The notes under the pieces: model-generated | Databases searched by the model: none | What the model was told of the DNA's origin: nothing | What the model saw: only the letters and a program-made list of their open reading frames with translations | Part shown: positions 1 to 9,388 of the stretch, one piece after another | How the letters are laid out: every line of letters begins with the position of its first letter | Numbering within the stretch: the stretch's first letter is position 1 | NCBI GenBank assembly: GCA_020630915.1 | Contig: JAHDIF010000009.1 | Span: forward strand, 47,680 to 111,679 | Reading direction: 5' to 3' | DNA length: 64,000 nucleotides | Source of the DNA: Dokdonia sp. | Lineage (GTDB): Bacteria; Bacteroidota; Bacteroidia; Flavobacteriales; Flavobacteriaceae | Program-made: the position numbers and the translations under genes

Positions 1-390
1 CCTATAGGAGGCACTGCATTTATTGATGTAAAAGATCTAATTGATGTTATGATTAAGGGCATGAGAAGTACCTTATACAATGAGCGTTATGTGGCAATAT
101 CAAGTAATCATTCTTTTCAATTTATACTTGAGAAAATTGCTGGTTCTTTAGATCTAAAACCGCCAAAAAAAGTATTGTCTACCAGATTCTTAAAGATTCT
201 CCGTTTTCTTGATCTATGTATTGGACCTATTAAAAGAGAAAGAAAACTAACTAGGCCAATGATTAAAAGTTTACAAACAACTTCTCATTTCTCAAACATT
301 AAGATTAAGGAGGCACTTTCTTTTGATCCTATACCAATAGAAAGAACGATTAAAAGGATCTCAACCTATTACCAGAAAACAATACTGTAG
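1..390 (+). CDS. NAD-dependent epimerase/dehydratase (SDR), C-terminal part
   Basis: The reading frame is open from base 1 (PIGGTAFIDVKDL...), so this is the 3' end of a gene that begins before the window; the ATG at 49 is internal. The segment G-G-T-A-F-I-D-V-x-D-L-x-D-V resembles the stretch of extended SDR proteins where the substrate domain folds back on the Rossmann core (the 'VHVDDVA' region). About 129 residues remain, and the glycine-rich NAD motif would lie upstream. Its end faces the next gene with only 2 bp between stop codons. Substrate cannot be told. Confidence 0.7.
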   Translation, partial: PIGGTAFIDVKDLIDVMIKGMRSTLYNERYVAISSNHSFQFILEKIAGSLDLKPPKKVLSTRFLKILRFLDLCIGPIKRERKLTRPMIKSLQTTSHFSNIKIKEALSFDPIPIERTIKRISTYYQKTIL

Positions 391-392
391 TT

Positions 393-866
393 TTACTGTT
401 CAATAACAGTCTTTGGAATCACGCGCCCAGCACTGTTCTTCGCTTGAATAATACTATCTTTCTTTTTTCTTAATTTTTCTCCCCTCGCACTGCGAATAGA
501 ATCTTTAATGCGCTTTTCTTCTTTATTAATAGAATCTACAACTTTAAACTCACCAGCCACTCTTTGTTGCACCTTCATTATAAGTTGTTTATACTCCTCT
601 ACATCAGCACTGTAGTACACAATACTTGTTGCATATTGCAAACTATCTATATCATACTTTTCAAAAATATGAGATTCTGGCTTTAAGCCTGTCTGACTAA
701 ACAACTGAATATTATAACCTCTAGCTGCGTTTATAATGGTTAAATCATAAACAATATCTTCCATCTTTTCTAATGGAATCAAATTATCTGGCTTCTCCAT
801 AGGAGCTATTCCCTGGCAAGACACAAGTAGCATTAATATGAAAAAAAATGTGACTCCTTTTTTCAT
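393..866 (-). CDS. DUF4296 domain lipoprotein
   Basis: A 157-residue protein with a lipoprotein signal (MKKGVTFFFILMLLVSC, Cys17 as lipidation site), so probably anchored in the outer membrane or facing the periplasm. The body (KMEDIVYDLTIINAARGYN..., then an IFEKYDIDSLQYATS-type motif) matches my memory of the DUF4296 family of Bacteroidota, whose function is unknown. The tail is a charged Lys/Arg/Glu helix. Its ATG overlaps the dihydroorotase stop by one base (TAATG), so it is translationally coupled as the last gene of the operon. Confidence 0.8.
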   Translation of the reverse strand: MKKGVTFFFILMLLVSCQGIAPMEKPDNLIPLEKMEDIVYDLTIINAARGYNIQLFSQTGLKPESHIFEKYDIDSLQYATSIVYYSADVEEYKQLIMKVQQRVAGEFKVVDSINKEEKRIKDSIRSARGEKLRKKKDSIIQAKNSAGRVIPKTVIEQ

Positions 867-2206
867 TATCTGTCAAAAGTTAGTCTTTCACCATGTAAAC
901 CTTCGTACACTTTAAAGTTTTTATAAGCAAGCTTACCGTTTACAAATGTATGTGTGACTCTAGAGGTAAAGGTTGTTCCTTCAAAAGGAGACCATCCGCA
1001 CTTATAAAGAATATTATCTTTATTTACAGTCCAAGGAGCATTAAGGTCTATAAGAACAAGATCTGCCTTATAACCAGTTTTAATATAACCCCTCTTTTCT
1101 ACATCAAAGAGTATCGCTGGATTATGACACATCTTTTCTACAATCTTTTCTAAAGAAATTTTTCCTTGATGATAAAACTCGAGCATTGCAGGAAGTGCAT
1201 GTTGCACTAGAGGTCCCCCACTAGGAGCTTTAGTATATACATTATTCTTTTCTTCTAGCGTATGTGGGGCGTGATCTGTTGCAATTACATCTATTCTATC
1301 ATCTAAAAGTGCTTTTAGCAAGGCTTCTCTGTCAGATGGTTTTTTTACTGCTGGATTCCACTTAATAAAGCTTCCTTTTTCCTCATAATCTTCATCAGAA
1401 AACCACAAATGATGTATACATACTTCTGAGGTGATTTGTTTATCTGCAAGAGGTTTTATGTTATCAAAAAGCGCTGTCTCCTTTCCGGTAGACAGGTGAA
1501 ACACATGAAGTCTTGCTCCCGTTTCTTTTGCCAGTTCTATAGCTCTAGACGAAGAAATGTAGCATGCTTCTTCACTACGTATTATAGGATGAAACTGCAT
1601 AGGGATATCCTCTCCATAGCGTTCCTTATAAATGGCTGTGTTTTTTCGAATTGTTTCTTCATCTTCACAGTGAACGGAAATCACCATATCGGTAGAAGAA
1701 AATATTTCTCTCAAAACTTCCTCATCATCTACAAGCATATTTCCAGTCGAACTTCCTAAAAAAAGCTTGAGTCCTGCGACTGACTTTTGATCTACTCTTA
1801 GTATTTCTTCAAGATTATCATTTGTCCCTCCGAACATAAATGAATAGTTAGCATACGAAGTTTTTGACGCGATCTCAAACTTTTGTTCTATCAGCTCTAC
1901 AGTAGTACTCTGAGGGTTTGTATTAGGCATCTCAATAAAAGAAGTAATGCCTCCAGCTATAGCCGCTTTAGACTCTGTGCCTATTGTTGCTTTGTGTGTC
2001 AAGCCCGGCTCTCTAAAATGCACTTGATCGTCTATAATGCCTGGAATTATATGTTTTCCCTCTGCATCAAATACATTAACATCAGAGCTTTTTGCACTTA
2101 TACTCTCTGCAATCTCTACAATGACCCCATTTTCTATAAGTATATCTCCTTTTTGTATCGTACCCTCATTAACAATATGCGCATCTTTTATTAATATAAT
2201 ATCCAT
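866..2206 (-). CDS. pyrC: dihydroorotase
   Basis: Amidohydrolase that cyclises N-carbamoyl-aspartate to dihydroorotate in cytosolic pyrimidine synthesis. 446 residues, typical of class I enzymes. Visible sites: DDQVHFREPG (59-68), Lys147 in GLKLFLG (candidate carbamylated metal-bridging lysine), His179 in VHCEDE, His236 in VFHLSTGKE, and Asp311 in ATDHAPHT. The first His of the usual HxH metal motif is Gln here; I recall this from other Bacteroidota dihydroorotases, so it is not taken as inactivation. Both ends overlap neighbours by one base (TAATG), giving a compact glycosyltransferase-pyrC-DUF4296 operon. Confidence 0.93.
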   Translation of the reverse strand: MDIILIKDAHIVNEGTIQKGDILIENGVIVEIAESISAKSSDVNVFDAEGKHIIPGIIDDQVHFREPGLTHKATIGTESKAAIAGGITSFIEMPNTNPQSTTVELIEQKFEIASKTSYANYSFMFGGTNDNLEEILRVDQKSVAGLKLFLGSSTGNMLVDDEEVLREIFSSTDMVISVHCEDEETIRKNTAIYKERYGEDIPMQFHPIIRSEEACYISSSRAIELAKETGARLHVFHLSTGKETALFDNIKPLADKQITSEVCIHHLWFSDEDYEEKGSFIKWNPAVKKPSDREALLKALLDDRIDVIATDHAPHTLEEKNNVYTKAPSGGPLVQHALPAMLEFYHQGKISLEKIVEKMCHNPAILFDVEKRGYIKTGYKADLVLIDLNAPWTVNKDNILYKCGWSPFEGTTFTSRVTHTFVNGKLAYKNFKVYEGLHGERLTFDR

Positions 2207-2934
2207 TAGGTTAGTTTCTTAAATACATGTTTTAATCGCAACTTTAGCACACCAAAGACGGCTTCCGATATAATTCCAGAACTCATTTTACTTTGGCCTT
2301 TTGTTCTATCTGTAAAGATAACAGGCACTTCCTTCATAGTCCATCCTTTTATATATGCCTTGTACTTCATTTCAATCTGAAAAGCATATCCTACAAATTT
2401 AATGTTGTCTAAATCTAAACTCTGCAGCACCTTTTTTTTGTAACACATAAAACCTGCTGTGGTATCATAAATAGGAAGACCCGTGATAAGTCTCACATAC
2501 TTAGAGGCTCCCCAAGACAAAAGCACTCTCCCCATGGGCCAATTTACTACATTAACACCTGTAATATACCTAGACCCTATTGACACATCAGCTCCGTCCT
2601 TATAACAGGCATTATAAAGCCTTATAAGATCGTTTGGATTATGAGAAAAATCTGCGTCCATTTCAAAAATGTATTCGTATGATTTCTTCAAAGCCCACTT
2701 AAATCCCGCAATGTAAGCTGTTCCCAATCCCATTTTCCCCTTTCTGGAGAGTAAATGTAAACTATCAGGAAATGCTTGTTGCAATTCTTTTATTTTGGCC
2801 CCAGTTCCGTCTGGAGAACCATCGTCTACAACTAGGATATGAAAATCTCTTTGCAACGCAACTATATTACGCACAAGTCTTTCAATATTTTCAATCTCAT
2901 TGTACGTTGGTATAACGACTAGAGCGTCTGCCAT
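2206..2934 (-). CDS. polyprenol monophosphomannose synthase-like GT2
   Basis: GT2 glycosyltransferase of the dolichyl/polyprenyl-phosphate mannose synthase type, which moves a sugar from a nucleotide donor to a lipid carrier at the cytoplasmic membrane face. Motifs: VVIPTYNEIENI near the start, VVDDGSPDGTG, MDADFSHNP (the DxD metal site) and GSRY. 242 residues with no membrane tail, as in short bacterial forms. I start at ATG 2934 rather than the GTG at 2943 given by the ORF track. A perfect -7 element lies just upstream (2951-2958). It is the first gene of the operon and its stop overlaps the pyrC start. Confidence 0.9.
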   Translation of the reverse strand: MADALVVIPTYNEIENIERLVRNIVALQRDFHILVVDDGSPDGTGAKIKELQQAFPDSLHLLSRKGKMGLGTAYIAGFKWALKKSYEYIFEMDADFSHNPNDLIRLYNACYKDGADVSIGSRYITGVNVVNWPMGRVLLSWGASKYVRLITGLPIYDTTAGFMCYKKKVLQSLDLDNIKFVGYAFQIEMKYKAYIKGWTMKEVPVIFTDRTKGQSKMSSGIISEAVFGVLKLRLKHVFKKLT

Positions 2935-2950
2935 AGAATACACTTTACAA

Positions 2951-2958
2951 CAAAAGTA
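2951..2958 (-). promoter_or_regulatory. -7 element TACTTTTG for the GT2-pyrC-DUF4296 operon
   Basis: Exact match to the Bacteroidota TAnnTTTG element on the minus strand, 16 bases before the ATG at 2934. Confidence 0.6.
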
Positions 2959-3027
2959 GGTATTTTATTAGTGAAGATATTTAACTCGTAGGGCTATTTA
3001 TGGTATTTTTAACGCCTAAACCTTTAG

Positions 3028-3681
3028 ATGGACCAAGGCATTAGAAATATCACACAACTTGATTGGATCACTCTTGTTATTACAGGATGCTTTTTTGCAT
3101 TAGCGGTCCTAAAATATATATATCCCAGAAAGTTTGAAGATTTTCTACTAATAATTTCATCTGACAAATTTTTTAGTGATACCATCAAAGGTTATAGTTA
3201 TATAAACATATTCTCAAATGTTTTGCTCTATGTCCAATGGATAATAACCTCCTTATTTATTTACATTGGGTACTGTTATTATGCTGGAGTTAATCTAGAG
3301 ACCTCGTATATCACTTATTTTTACATATTGTGCGGTTATGTGATTTTTGACCTATCAAAAATAGTAGTAGAGCGATTTATAGGGTACTTGGTGGGATTAA
3401 AAGAACTTATAAAAATTTACACCTATAGAAAAATAATGTTCAAAAATTTTATAGGGCTCATCCTGATCATATTTTGCACCATTCTTATATACAATTATGA
3501 ATATCTCCAGAGTTACTACTCAATATTCTTGGCCATTTCTATATTCATTTATGCTCTATCCATACTATTTACGGTTAGAAAATTTCAAAGTGAAATATTA
3601 CACCAGCCATCTTATTTTATTTTGTATTTTTGCACTCTCGAAATAGCACCCTATTACGTTATGTATAAAGTGTTTATTTAG
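3028..3681 (+). CDS. DUF4271 integral membrane protein
   Basis: 217 residues, almost entirely hydrophobic, with about five to six predicted membrane helices (roughly residues 14-32, 60-82, 88-110, 137-158, 162-182). The pattern and its position just before hemD match the DUF4271 family seen beside uroporphyrinogen-III synthase in many Flavobacteria. Function unknown. A near-consensus -7 box (TATTTTTA, 3004-3011) precedes the ATG. hemD follows after 29 bp, so co-transcription is likely. Confidence 0.8.
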   Translation: MDQGIRNITQLDWITLVITGCFFALAVLKYIYPRKFEDFLLIISSDKFFSDTIKGYSYINIFSNVLLYVQWIITSLFIYIGYCYYAGVNLETSYITYFYILCGYVIFDLSKIVVERFIGYLVGLKELIKIYTYRKIMFKNFIGLILIIFCTILIYNYEYLQSYYSIFLAISIFIYALSILFTVRKFQSEILHQPSYFILYFCTLEIAPYYVMYKVFI

Positions 3682-3710
3682 AATATTAACAGGGGTAAAA
3701 AAAAGCGTTT

Positions 3711-4457
3711 ATGAAAGTGAAGACTATTTTAGTATCACAGCCTAAGCCAAAAGTGGAAAACTCTCCATATTTTGAACTTGAGCAAAGACAGAAGGTTAAA
3801 ATTGACTTTGTGCCATTTATTCACGTAGAAGGAGAATCCAGTAAAGAAGTAAGACTACAAAAAGTAGACCTTAATGACTACTCGGCTATCATTTTAACTA
3901 GCCGAAATGCAGTTGATCATTTTTTTAGAATTGCAGAAGAAATGCGGTTCAAAGTACCTGATTCTTTAAAATATTTTTGCCAGAGCGAGGCAGTCGCTTA
4001 CTATTTGCAAAAATATGTAGTATACCGTAAGCGAAAAATATATGTAGGTAAACGTACCTTTCAAGAAATGGAACCGCTTATTAAAAAACATAAGACAGAG
4101 ACTTTTTTACTTCCTGCTTCAGACAAATTGAAGCCTGTAGTGCCAGAAACTCTCAATAAATTAGGTGTAAGCTGGAAAGAAGCTGTTTTTTACAAAACCG
4201 TTGTAAGTGATCTTTCTCATCTAGAAGATGTGTTTTACGACATTCTTGTATTCTTTAGTCCAAGTGGCATAAAATCCTTGTTTGAAAACTTCCCTAACTT
4301 TAAGCAAAACGATACACGCATTGCAGTTTTTGGCAATACAACAGTAAAAGCTGCAAAGGAAGCAGGTTTAAAAATAAATATACAAGCACCCACGCCAGAG
4401 ACACCTTCTATGACAATGGCGCTAGAAAAGTATATTAAAGACGTAAATAAAAAGTAA
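3711..4457 (+). CDS. hemD: uroporphyrinogen-III synthase
   Basis: Closes hydroxymethylbilane to uroporphyrinogen III in cytosolic heme synthesis. 248 residues, normal length. The family is poorly conserved; support comes from the two-lobe layout, the segment [14 protein letters not shown] (about residues 60-73), [14 protein letters not shown] and the [16 protein letters not shown] segment, all typical of HemD. Follows DUF4271 and ends in an intrinsic terminator. Confidence 0.88.
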   Translation: MKVKTILVSQPKPKVENSPYFELEQRQKVKIDFVPFIHVEGESSKEVRLQKVDLNDYSAIILTSRNAVDHFFRIAEEMRFKVPDSLKYFCQSEAVAYYLQKYVVYRKRKIYVGKRTFQEMEPLIKKHKTETFLLPASDKLKPVVPETLNKLGVSWKEAVFYKTVVSDLSHLEDVFYDILVFFSPSGIKSLFENFPNFKQNDTRIAVFGNTTVKAAKEAGLKINIQAPTPETPSMTMALEKYIKDVNKK

Positions 4458-4475
4458 TAGTCCTTTACAACTTAC

Positions 4476-4507
4476 AACCCCATCAGCAATGTTGGGGTTT
4501 TATTTTT
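4476..4507 (+). terminator. intrinsic terminator after hemD
   Basis: Stem AACCCCA / TGGGGTT with a 10-nt loop, followed by TTATTTTTT. It lies 18 bp after the hemD stop and next to a copy of the iterated palindrome. Confidence 0.75.
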
Positions 4508-4510
4508 TAC

Positions 4511-4524
4511 GCTTTCGCGAAAGC
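4511..4524. repeat. iterated palindrome, copy 1 (intergenic)
   Basis: GCTTTCGCGAAAGC within an 18-bp perfect palindrome (4509-4526), between the hemD terminator and the aspS promoter. The ORF track reads through it only because it extended aspS upstream. Confidence 0.95.
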
Positions 4525-4590
4525 GTGCTCAACCCAATTGAAACACATAAAAAAAAGAACTATATCCACCTTAGAGAAAAGACATCTTCC

Positions 4591-4598
4591 TATTTTTG
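4591..4598 (+). promoter_or_regulatory. -7 element TATTTTTG for aspS
   Basis: Exact TAnnTTTG match, 22 bp before ATG 4621. It sits inside the ORF-track extension (4489-4620), which argues that the extension is not translated. Confidence 0.65.
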
Positions 4599-4620
4599 CA
4601 ATAGATTACAAGAACACACT

Positions 4621-6369
4621 ATGTATAGAACGCACAACAATGGTAGCCTGCGTGCTACAGATGTAAATAAAGAAGTAACCCTAGCTGGATGGGTGCAAAA
4701 ATCTCGTGACAAAGGATTTATCATTTGGGTAGACCTACGAGACCGTTATGGTATGACGCAACTTGTATTTGATGAAGAGCGCACAGATAAAACCCTTATC
4801 GAAGAAGCACGTAAGCTAGGACGAGAGTTTGTAATACAAGTAACTGGAACTGTTGTAGAGCGCGATTCTAAAAACCCGAATATCCCAACGGGAGACATAG
4901 AGATTTTAGTTTCAAAACTAACGATACTCAATGAAGCCCTACTCCCTCCTTTTACTATAGAAGACGAGACAGACGGCGGCGAAGATATCCGCATGAAGTA
5001 CAGATATCTTGATATACGTAGGAACCCTGTAAAAAACAGTCTTATCTTTAGACATAAAGTCGCGATGGAGGTGCGTAAATACCTTTCTGACCAAGACTTT
5101 ATTGAAGTAGAGACACCGTACCTTATAAAATCTACTCCAGAAGGAGCCCGTGATTTTGTAGTGCCTTCTCGTATGAACGAAGGTCAATTTTATGCGTTAC
5201 CACAGTCACCTCAAACCTTTAAGCAATTGCTTATGGTAGGTGGTATGGATAAGTACTTCCAGATTGTAAAATGTTTTAGAGATGAAGATCTCCGTGCAGA
5301 TCGCCAGCCAGAGTTTACACAGATAGACTGCGAGATGGCATTTGTAGAGCAAGAAGACATTCTTAATGTTTTTGAAGGACTCACGAGACATCTACTTAAA
5401 GAAGTAAATGGTGTTGAAATAGGAGAATTCCCTCGTATGCAGTATGATGATGCGATGAGACTATATGGCAATGATAAACCAGACATTCGCTTTGGAATGC
5501 AGTTTGGAGAGCTTAATAACGTAGCACAACATAAAGAATTTAACGTCTTTAACAACGCAGAGCTAGTCGTAGGAATTGCGGTTCCTGGAGCTAATAACTT
5601 TACTCGTAAAGAAATAGACAAACTGATAGACTGGGTAAAACGTCCTCAAGTAGGCGCTTTAGGAATGGTCTATTGCCGCATTAATGACGATGGAAGCTTC
5701 AAGTCTTCTGTAGATAAATTTTACGATCAAGAAGATCTTGCCCAATGGGCAGAAGCTACAGGAGCAAAACCTGGTGACCTCATCTGTATTTTATCTGGAG
5801 AAACTAACAAAGTAAGAGCACAGCTAAGTGCACTCCGTATGGAACTAGCCGAAAGATTAGGCCTACGTAAACCAGATGAGTTTGCGCCACTATGGGTAGT
5901 AGATTTTCCATTATTAGAGTTAGATGAAGAAACAGGACACTACCACGCGATGCACCACCCGTTTACCTCTCCTAAACCAGGACAAATTGAATTACTAGAT
6001 TCTAAGCCAGGTGAAGTAAAAGCAAATGCTTATGATCTTGTACTTAACGGTAATGAAATAGGAGGAGGATCCATACGTATACACGATAAAGAAACACAAG
6101 CTATAATGCTTAAACATCTTGGCTTTTCTGAAGAAGAGGCAAAAGCACAGTTTGGCTTCCTAATGGATGCCTTTGAATATGGTGCGCCGCCACACGGAGG
6201 ACTAGCCTTTGGTCTTGATAGGCTTGTAGCTATTTTAGGAGGACAAGAAACGATACGTGACTTTATCGCATTCCCTAAAAACAATAGTGGACGTGATGTA
6301 ATGATCGATGCACCATCACCTATAGACGAGGAGCAACTGGAAGAATTAAACCTAAGCTTACGTGCATAA
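4621..6369 (+). CDS. aspS: aspartyl-tRNA synthetase
   Basis: Class II synthetase charging tRNA-Asp. 582 residues, normal for the bacterial form with an N-terminal OB-fold ([22 protein letters not shown]) and a GAD insertion. Catalytic motifs seen: RYLDIRR (motif 1 region), [18 protein letters not shown] (motif 2) and [15 protein letters not shown] (motif 3). The track start at 4489 is rejected: [11 protein letters not shown] at 4621 is the normal N-terminus and a perfect -7 box lies between. The last 8 bases overlap the next gene. Confidence 0.97.
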   Translation: MYRTHNNGSLRATDVNKEVTLAGWVQKSRDKGFIIWVDLRDRYGMTQLVFDEERTDKTLIEEARKLGREFVIQVTGTVVERDSKNPNIPTGDIEILVSKLTILNEALLPPFTIEDETDGGEDIRMKYRYLDIRRNPVKNSLIFRHKVAMEVRKYLSDQDFIEVETPYLIKSTPEGARDFVVPSRMNEGQFYALPQSPQTFKQLLMVGGMDKYFQIVKCFRDEDLRADRQPEFTQIDCEMAFVEQEDILNVFEGLTRHLLKEVNGVEIGEFPRMQYDDAMRLYGNDKPDIRFGMQFGELNNVAQHKEFNVFNNAELVVGIAVPGANNFTRKEIDKLIDWVKRPQVGALGMVYCRINDDGSFKSSVDKFYDQEDLAQWAEATGAKPGDLICILSGETNKVRAQLSALRMELAERLGLRKPDEFAPLWVVDFPLLELDEETGHYHAMHHPFTSPKPGQIELLDSKPGEVKANAYDLVLNGNEIGGGSIRIHDKETQAIMLKHLGFSEEEAKAQFGFLMDAFEYGAPPHGGLAFGLDRLVAILGGQETIRDFIAFPKNNSGRDVMIDAPSPIDEEQLEELNLSLRA

Positions 6370-6631
6370 ACTAAGACGCTGGTTTATCATATTACTATTT
6401 TTTACACTTGCCATCTTAATGGGAGTAGGTTTTTATTTGCTTACAAATGGAGATGCCGCTTTAGGTCATAAATGTATAGGACTGTCTGTAGGAGGAGGCT
6501 TTTTTATTCTAATGCCCACTTTTATTTACCACAGGTGGAAAGACCGAAAGGTTGCAGATTATATGCTTACAGATGAAGCATTTAAGCGCATGAAGGCTTA
6601 TAATGAGTCAAAACCTACTGAAAAACAGTAA
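6362..6631 (+). CDS. small two-helix membrane protein
   Basis: 89 residues starting at GTG inside the end of aspS (8-base overlap), so it should be read by translational coupling. Two hydrophobic helices (about residues 6-27 and 40-58) are followed by a charged soluble tail ([21 protein letters not shown]). I recognise no family; similar small proteins often follow aspS in Flavobacteria. Function unknown. Confidence 0.7.
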   Translation: MHKLRRWFIILLFFTLAILMGVGFYLLTNGDAALGHKCIGLSVGGGFFILMPTFIYHRWKDRKVADYMLTDEAFKRMKAYNESKPTEKQ

Positions 6632-6681
6632 GTTTACACAAATAAAACATAGAAGCAACCGTATCTTTAATTATAAAGACG

Positions 6682-6689
6682 TAGTTTTG
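6682..6689 (+). promoter_or_regulatory. -7 element TAGTTTTG for the cold-shock gene
   Basis: Exact TAnnTTTG match 27 bp before ATG 6717, so the cold-shock gene has its own promoter and a short 5' leader. Confidence 0.6.
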
Positions 6690-6716
6690 CACTTTATTAA
6701 TTACTTATTTTTTATA

Positions 6717-6908
6717 ATGGAAGGAACAGTTAAATTTTTCAATGAGTCTAAAGGTTATGGTTTTATAACTAATGACGATACCGGTAAAGACATCTTTGTA
6801 CACGTTACAGGTCTTAATGGTGAAACTATCAACGAAGGAGACAAAGTTGAGTACGTAGAAGAAGAAGGAAGAAAAGGAATGACAGCTGCACAAGTACGTG
6901 TACTGTAA
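6717..6908 (+). CDS. cold-shock protein (CspA family)
   Basis: 63-residue single cold-shock domain, an RNA/ssDNA chaperone of the cytosol. Both RNP motifs are visible: KGYGFI (RNP1) and DIFVHV (RNP2). The ORF track begins at 6603, but the family N-terminus MEGTVKFFNESKGYGFI starts at ATG 6717, downstream of a perfect -7 element. A strong terminator follows 28 bp after the stop, giving a monocistronic unit. Confidence 0.96.
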   Translation: MEGTVKFFNESKGYGFITNDDTGKDIFVHVTGLNGETINEGDKVEYVEEEGRKGMTAAQVRVL

Positions 6909-6936
6909 TGATATAGATTTTTTTACGATTGCAAAG

Positions 6937-6963
6937 GCTCACTTTAAAAGTGAGCTTTTTTTA
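6937..6963 (+). terminator. intrinsic terminator after cold-shock gene
   Basis: Stem GCTCACTT / AAGTGAGC with a tight loop, then seven or more T. The following 108 bp up to tadA contain no gene I can support. Confidence 0.85.
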
Positions 6964-7071
6964 TGCCATATATTTTGGGTAGGTATCTGCTTTAACGCCT
7001 CGCTCTAATTTTAGTCGTGAATCTCGCGAGCTCGATTTCGAAAACCTGCATGTTCGGCAGACAGTAGCTTA

Positions 7072-7521
7072 CTAATTCAGATTACGCTTTTCTATAAAGA
7101 AACGCTTTAAGAGTGCACTCGCCTCCTTTTCTAGGACACCACCTTCTACCTGGGTCTTTGGATGCACTTGCGTACCCATTTTCTTAAAACCTCTCGTTTC
7201 ATCTTTTGCCGCATATACTATTCTATCCAACTGACTCCAATATAGAGCCCCTGCACACATCTGGCAAGGCTCTAGTGTTATATACATGGTACACTTAGTA
7301 AGATACTTGCCTCCTAAATAACTAGCGGCAGCAGTAATAGCCTGCATCTCTGCGTGCGCCGTTACATCATTAAGACGCTCCGTAAGGTTATGAGCTCGAG
7401 CAATAATCGTATTATTTACAACCACTACTGCTCCTACGGGCACCTCGCCTTTTTCATAGGCCTCTTGCGCCTCTGCAAGGGCCCGCTTCATAAAATAAGT
7501 GTCATCATAAGGCGCTATCAT
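7072..7521 (-). CDS. tadA: tRNA(Arg) adenosine-34 deaminase
   Basis: Zinc deaminase converting A34 to inosine in tRNA-Arg(ACG). 149 residues. Catalytic motifs TAHAEMQAI (His zinc ligand plus proton-shuttle Glu) and EPCQMCAGAL (two Cys ligands in PCxxC). Other nucleoside deaminases share these, but the length and the PVGAVVV segment fit TadA. Transcribed away from dxs; the 50-bp gap holds a promoter for each. Confidence 0.95.
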   Translation of the reverse strand: MIAPYDDTYFMKRALAEAQEAYEKGEVPVGAVVVVNNTIIARAHNLTERLNDVTAHAEMQAITAAASYLGGKYLTKCTMYITLEPCQMCAGALYWSQLDRIVYAAKDETRGFKKMGTQVHPKTQVEGGVLEKEASALLKRFFIEKRNLN

Positions 7522-7538
7522 AGGATATATTTGATATT

Positions 7539-7546
7539 CAAAAATA
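7539..7546 (-). promoter_or_regulatory. -7 element TATTTTTG for tadA
   Basis: Exact TAnnTTTG on the minus strand, 17 bp before the tadA ATG. Confidence 0.6.
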
Positions 7547-7559
7547 CAATATCAAGACG

Positions 7560-7567
7560 TACCTTTA
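7560..7567 (+). promoter_or_regulatory. -7-like element TACCTTTA for dxs, possibly leaderless
   Basis: One mismatch to TAnnTTTG and only 4 nt before ATG 7572, so transcription would start at or next to the start codon. Confidence 0.4.
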
Positions 7568-7571
7568 CCAT

Positions 7572-9338
7572 ATGGCACAAAAGCTATTAGATACCATACA
7601 ATATCCTGAAGATTTTAGAACCTTCTCACGCCAACAGTTAGAGCATCTAGCTCAAGAATTAAGGTCGTTTATTATTGATATTGTAGCGACTAAAGAAGGT
7701 CATCTTGGTGCAAGCTTGGGAGTAATAGAACTTACGATTGCCCTACACTACGTATTTAATACTCCAGACGATAAACTTATTTGGGATGTTGGGCATCAAG
7801 CCTACGGACACAAAATCCTTACAGGTAGAAAAGATGTATTTCACACCAATAGGCAACTTGATGGCATAAGCGGCTTTCCAAAAATAACAGAAAGTCCTTA
7901 CGATACCTTTGGTACTGGACATAGTAGCACCTCCATTTCTGCCGCCTTAGGGATGGCTCTGGCCTCTCAACTAGATGGGAAATTTAATCGCCATCATATT
8001 GCTGTAATCGGAGACGCTTCAATCGCTAGTGGAATGGCTTTTGAAGGGTTAAATCACGCAGGAGTAACGGATGCCAACTTATTGGTTATTTTAAATGATA
8101 ATGCTATTGGAATAGACCCTAGTGTAGGAGCACTGAAACAATACTTAACTAATGTAAAGAAAGGCACTGCAAGACAAGAAAATATTTTTGAGGCCTTAAA
8201 TTTTAATTATTCGGGACCTATTGATGGGCACAATCTAGGAGAAGTGTTACATACACTGCAAAAACTTAAAAACACCAAAGGCCCCAAGTTTTTACATGTA
8301 ATTACCACAAAAGGTAAAGGGCTCGCCCTAGCAGAAAAACACCAGGTCACATATCACGCTCCAGGTAAATTTGATGCAAAAACAGGTGCGCTCGCTGCAA
8401 AAAAGACAATATCTCAACCTCCAAAATATCAGGATGTTTTTGGAAAAACATTGGTTGAACTAGCTAGAGAAAACAAAAATATAATAGGAATTACTCCAGC
8501 AATGCCCACAGGTAGTTCCCTAAAATATATGATGGAGGCCTTCCCTGACCGTGCACTCGATGTAGGAATTGCAGAGCAACATGCGGTGACACTTGCCGCA
8601 GGCCTAGCGACACAAGGTAAAGTGGTGTATTGCACGATCTACTCTACATTTTTACAACGAGCTTATGATCAAGTAATTCATGATGTTGCTTTGCAAAATC
8701 TTCCTGTTATTTTCTGTATCGACAGAGCGGGTCTTGTGGGTCAAGATGGGGCTACCCATCACGGCGCTTTTGACCTATCCTATCTGAACTGTGTGCCTAA
8801 TCTTACCATTTGCGCACCAAGCAATGAGATTGAGCTACGAAACATATTGTACACAGTACAAAAGGATCTAAAAGGACCTATCGCGATAAGATATCCGAGA
8901 GGCAGAGGGTCCCTTTTGGATTGGCAACAGCCATTTAAAGAATTACCCATAGGCCAAGGAGAACAAATAGCACTTGGAGTCAATATAGCTGTTGTTTGTT
9001 TAGGAGCTATAATAGAAAATGCTAAAGAAGCGGTTTTGCAGATTTCTAAAGAAGTGAGCATCTATAATATGATATTTTTAAAACCTTTAGACACGCAACT
9101 CCTAGATACGATTTTTAGTAAGTATCAAACCATTATCACTGTAGAAGACGGATCAAAAATAGGCGGCTTGGGAAGCAGTGTGACAGATTATGCTTTCGCG
9201 AAAGCGTATAAAGGAAATATCATTACACTAGGTCTTGATGATGAGTTTTTCCCTCATGGCACTACTGAACAACTTCAAGAAGAAGCTGGTATTTCTATAA
9301 ATTCTATCAAGAAAATACTTCTAGAATCTTCAAAATAA
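7572..9338 (+). CDS. dxs: 1-deoxy-D-xylulose-5-phosphate synthase
   Basis: Thiamine-diphosphate enzyme joining pyruvate and glyceraldehyde-3-phosphate, the first step of the MEP isoprenoid pathway. 588 residues, somewhat shorter than E. coli Dxs. Seen: HLGASLGVIELTIALH near the start, GDASIASGMAFEGLNHAG with ILNDN (metal/ThDP site; the usual GDG is GDA), the pyrimidine domain with YSTFLQRAYDQ and DRAGLVGQDGATHHG. The C-terminal domain contains an in-frame iterated palindrome read as YAFAKAYKG about 49 residues from the end. A bidirectional terminator follows. Confidence 0.96.
   Translation: MAQKLLDTIQYPEDFRTFSRQQLEHLAQELRSFIIDIVATKEGHLGASLGVIELTIALHYVFNTPDDKLIWDVGHQAYGHKILTGRKDVFHTNRQLDGISGFPKITESPYDTFGTGHSSTSISAALGMALASQLDGKFNRHHIAVIGDASIASGMAFEGLNHAGVTDANLLVILNDNAIGIDPSVGALKQYLTNVKKGTARQENIFEALNFNYSGPIDGHNLGEVLHTLQKLKNTKGPKFLHVITTKGKGLALAEKHQVTYHAPGKFDAKTGALAAKKTISQPPKYQDVFGKTLVELARENKNIIGITPAMPTGSSLKYMMEAFPDRALDVGIAEQHAVTLAAGLATQGKVVYCTIYSTFLQRAYDQVIHDVALQNLPVIFCIDRAGLVGQDGATHHGAFDLSYLNCVPNLTICAPSNEIELRNILYTVQKDLKGPIAIRYPRGRGSLLDWQQPFKELPIGQGEQIALGVNIAVVCLGAIIENAKEAVLQISKEVSIYNMIFLKPLDTQLLDTIFSKYQTIITVEDGSKIGGLGSSVTDYAFAKAYKGNIITLGLDDEFFPHGTTEQLQEEAGISINSIKKILLESSK
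9192..9205. repeat. iterated palindrome, copy 2 (inside dxs)
   Basis: Perfect GCTTTCGCGAAAGC, in the frame giving A-F-A-K-A in the C-terminal transketolase domain. Confidence 0.95.
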
Positions 9339-9366
9339 AAAGGAGAGACGCGAGTCTCTCCTTTTT
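9337..9366. terminator. bidirectional terminator between dxs and the M36 protease gene
   Basis: A 13-bp perfect stem AAAAAGGAGAGAC / GTCTCTCCTTTTT with a GCGA loop. A-tract on one side and T-tract on the other serve the two convergent genes. Confidence 0.9.
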
Positions 9367-9388
9367 ATAATCTACATAAATTCATTTG

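Noticed and set aside
395-410. Small hairpin ACTGTT-CAAT-AACAGT at the convergent stops
   Set aside because: Only 6 AT-rich pairs and no T-tract; too weak to call a terminator.
866-2206. Possible inactive dihydroorotase because the first metal His is Gln
   Set aside because: The same DDQVHFREPG form is, as I recall, usual in Bacteroidota dihydroorotases, and the other ligands are intact.
4489-4620. N-terminal extension of aspS in the ORF track
   Set aside because: It contains a terminator arm, a palindrome copy and a perfect -7 box, and the family N-terminus begins at ATG 4621.
6964-7071. tRNA-like look of the gap before tadA (TTCGAAAACC)
   Set aside because: No acceptor stem, anticodon arm or CCA-side pairing can be drawn.
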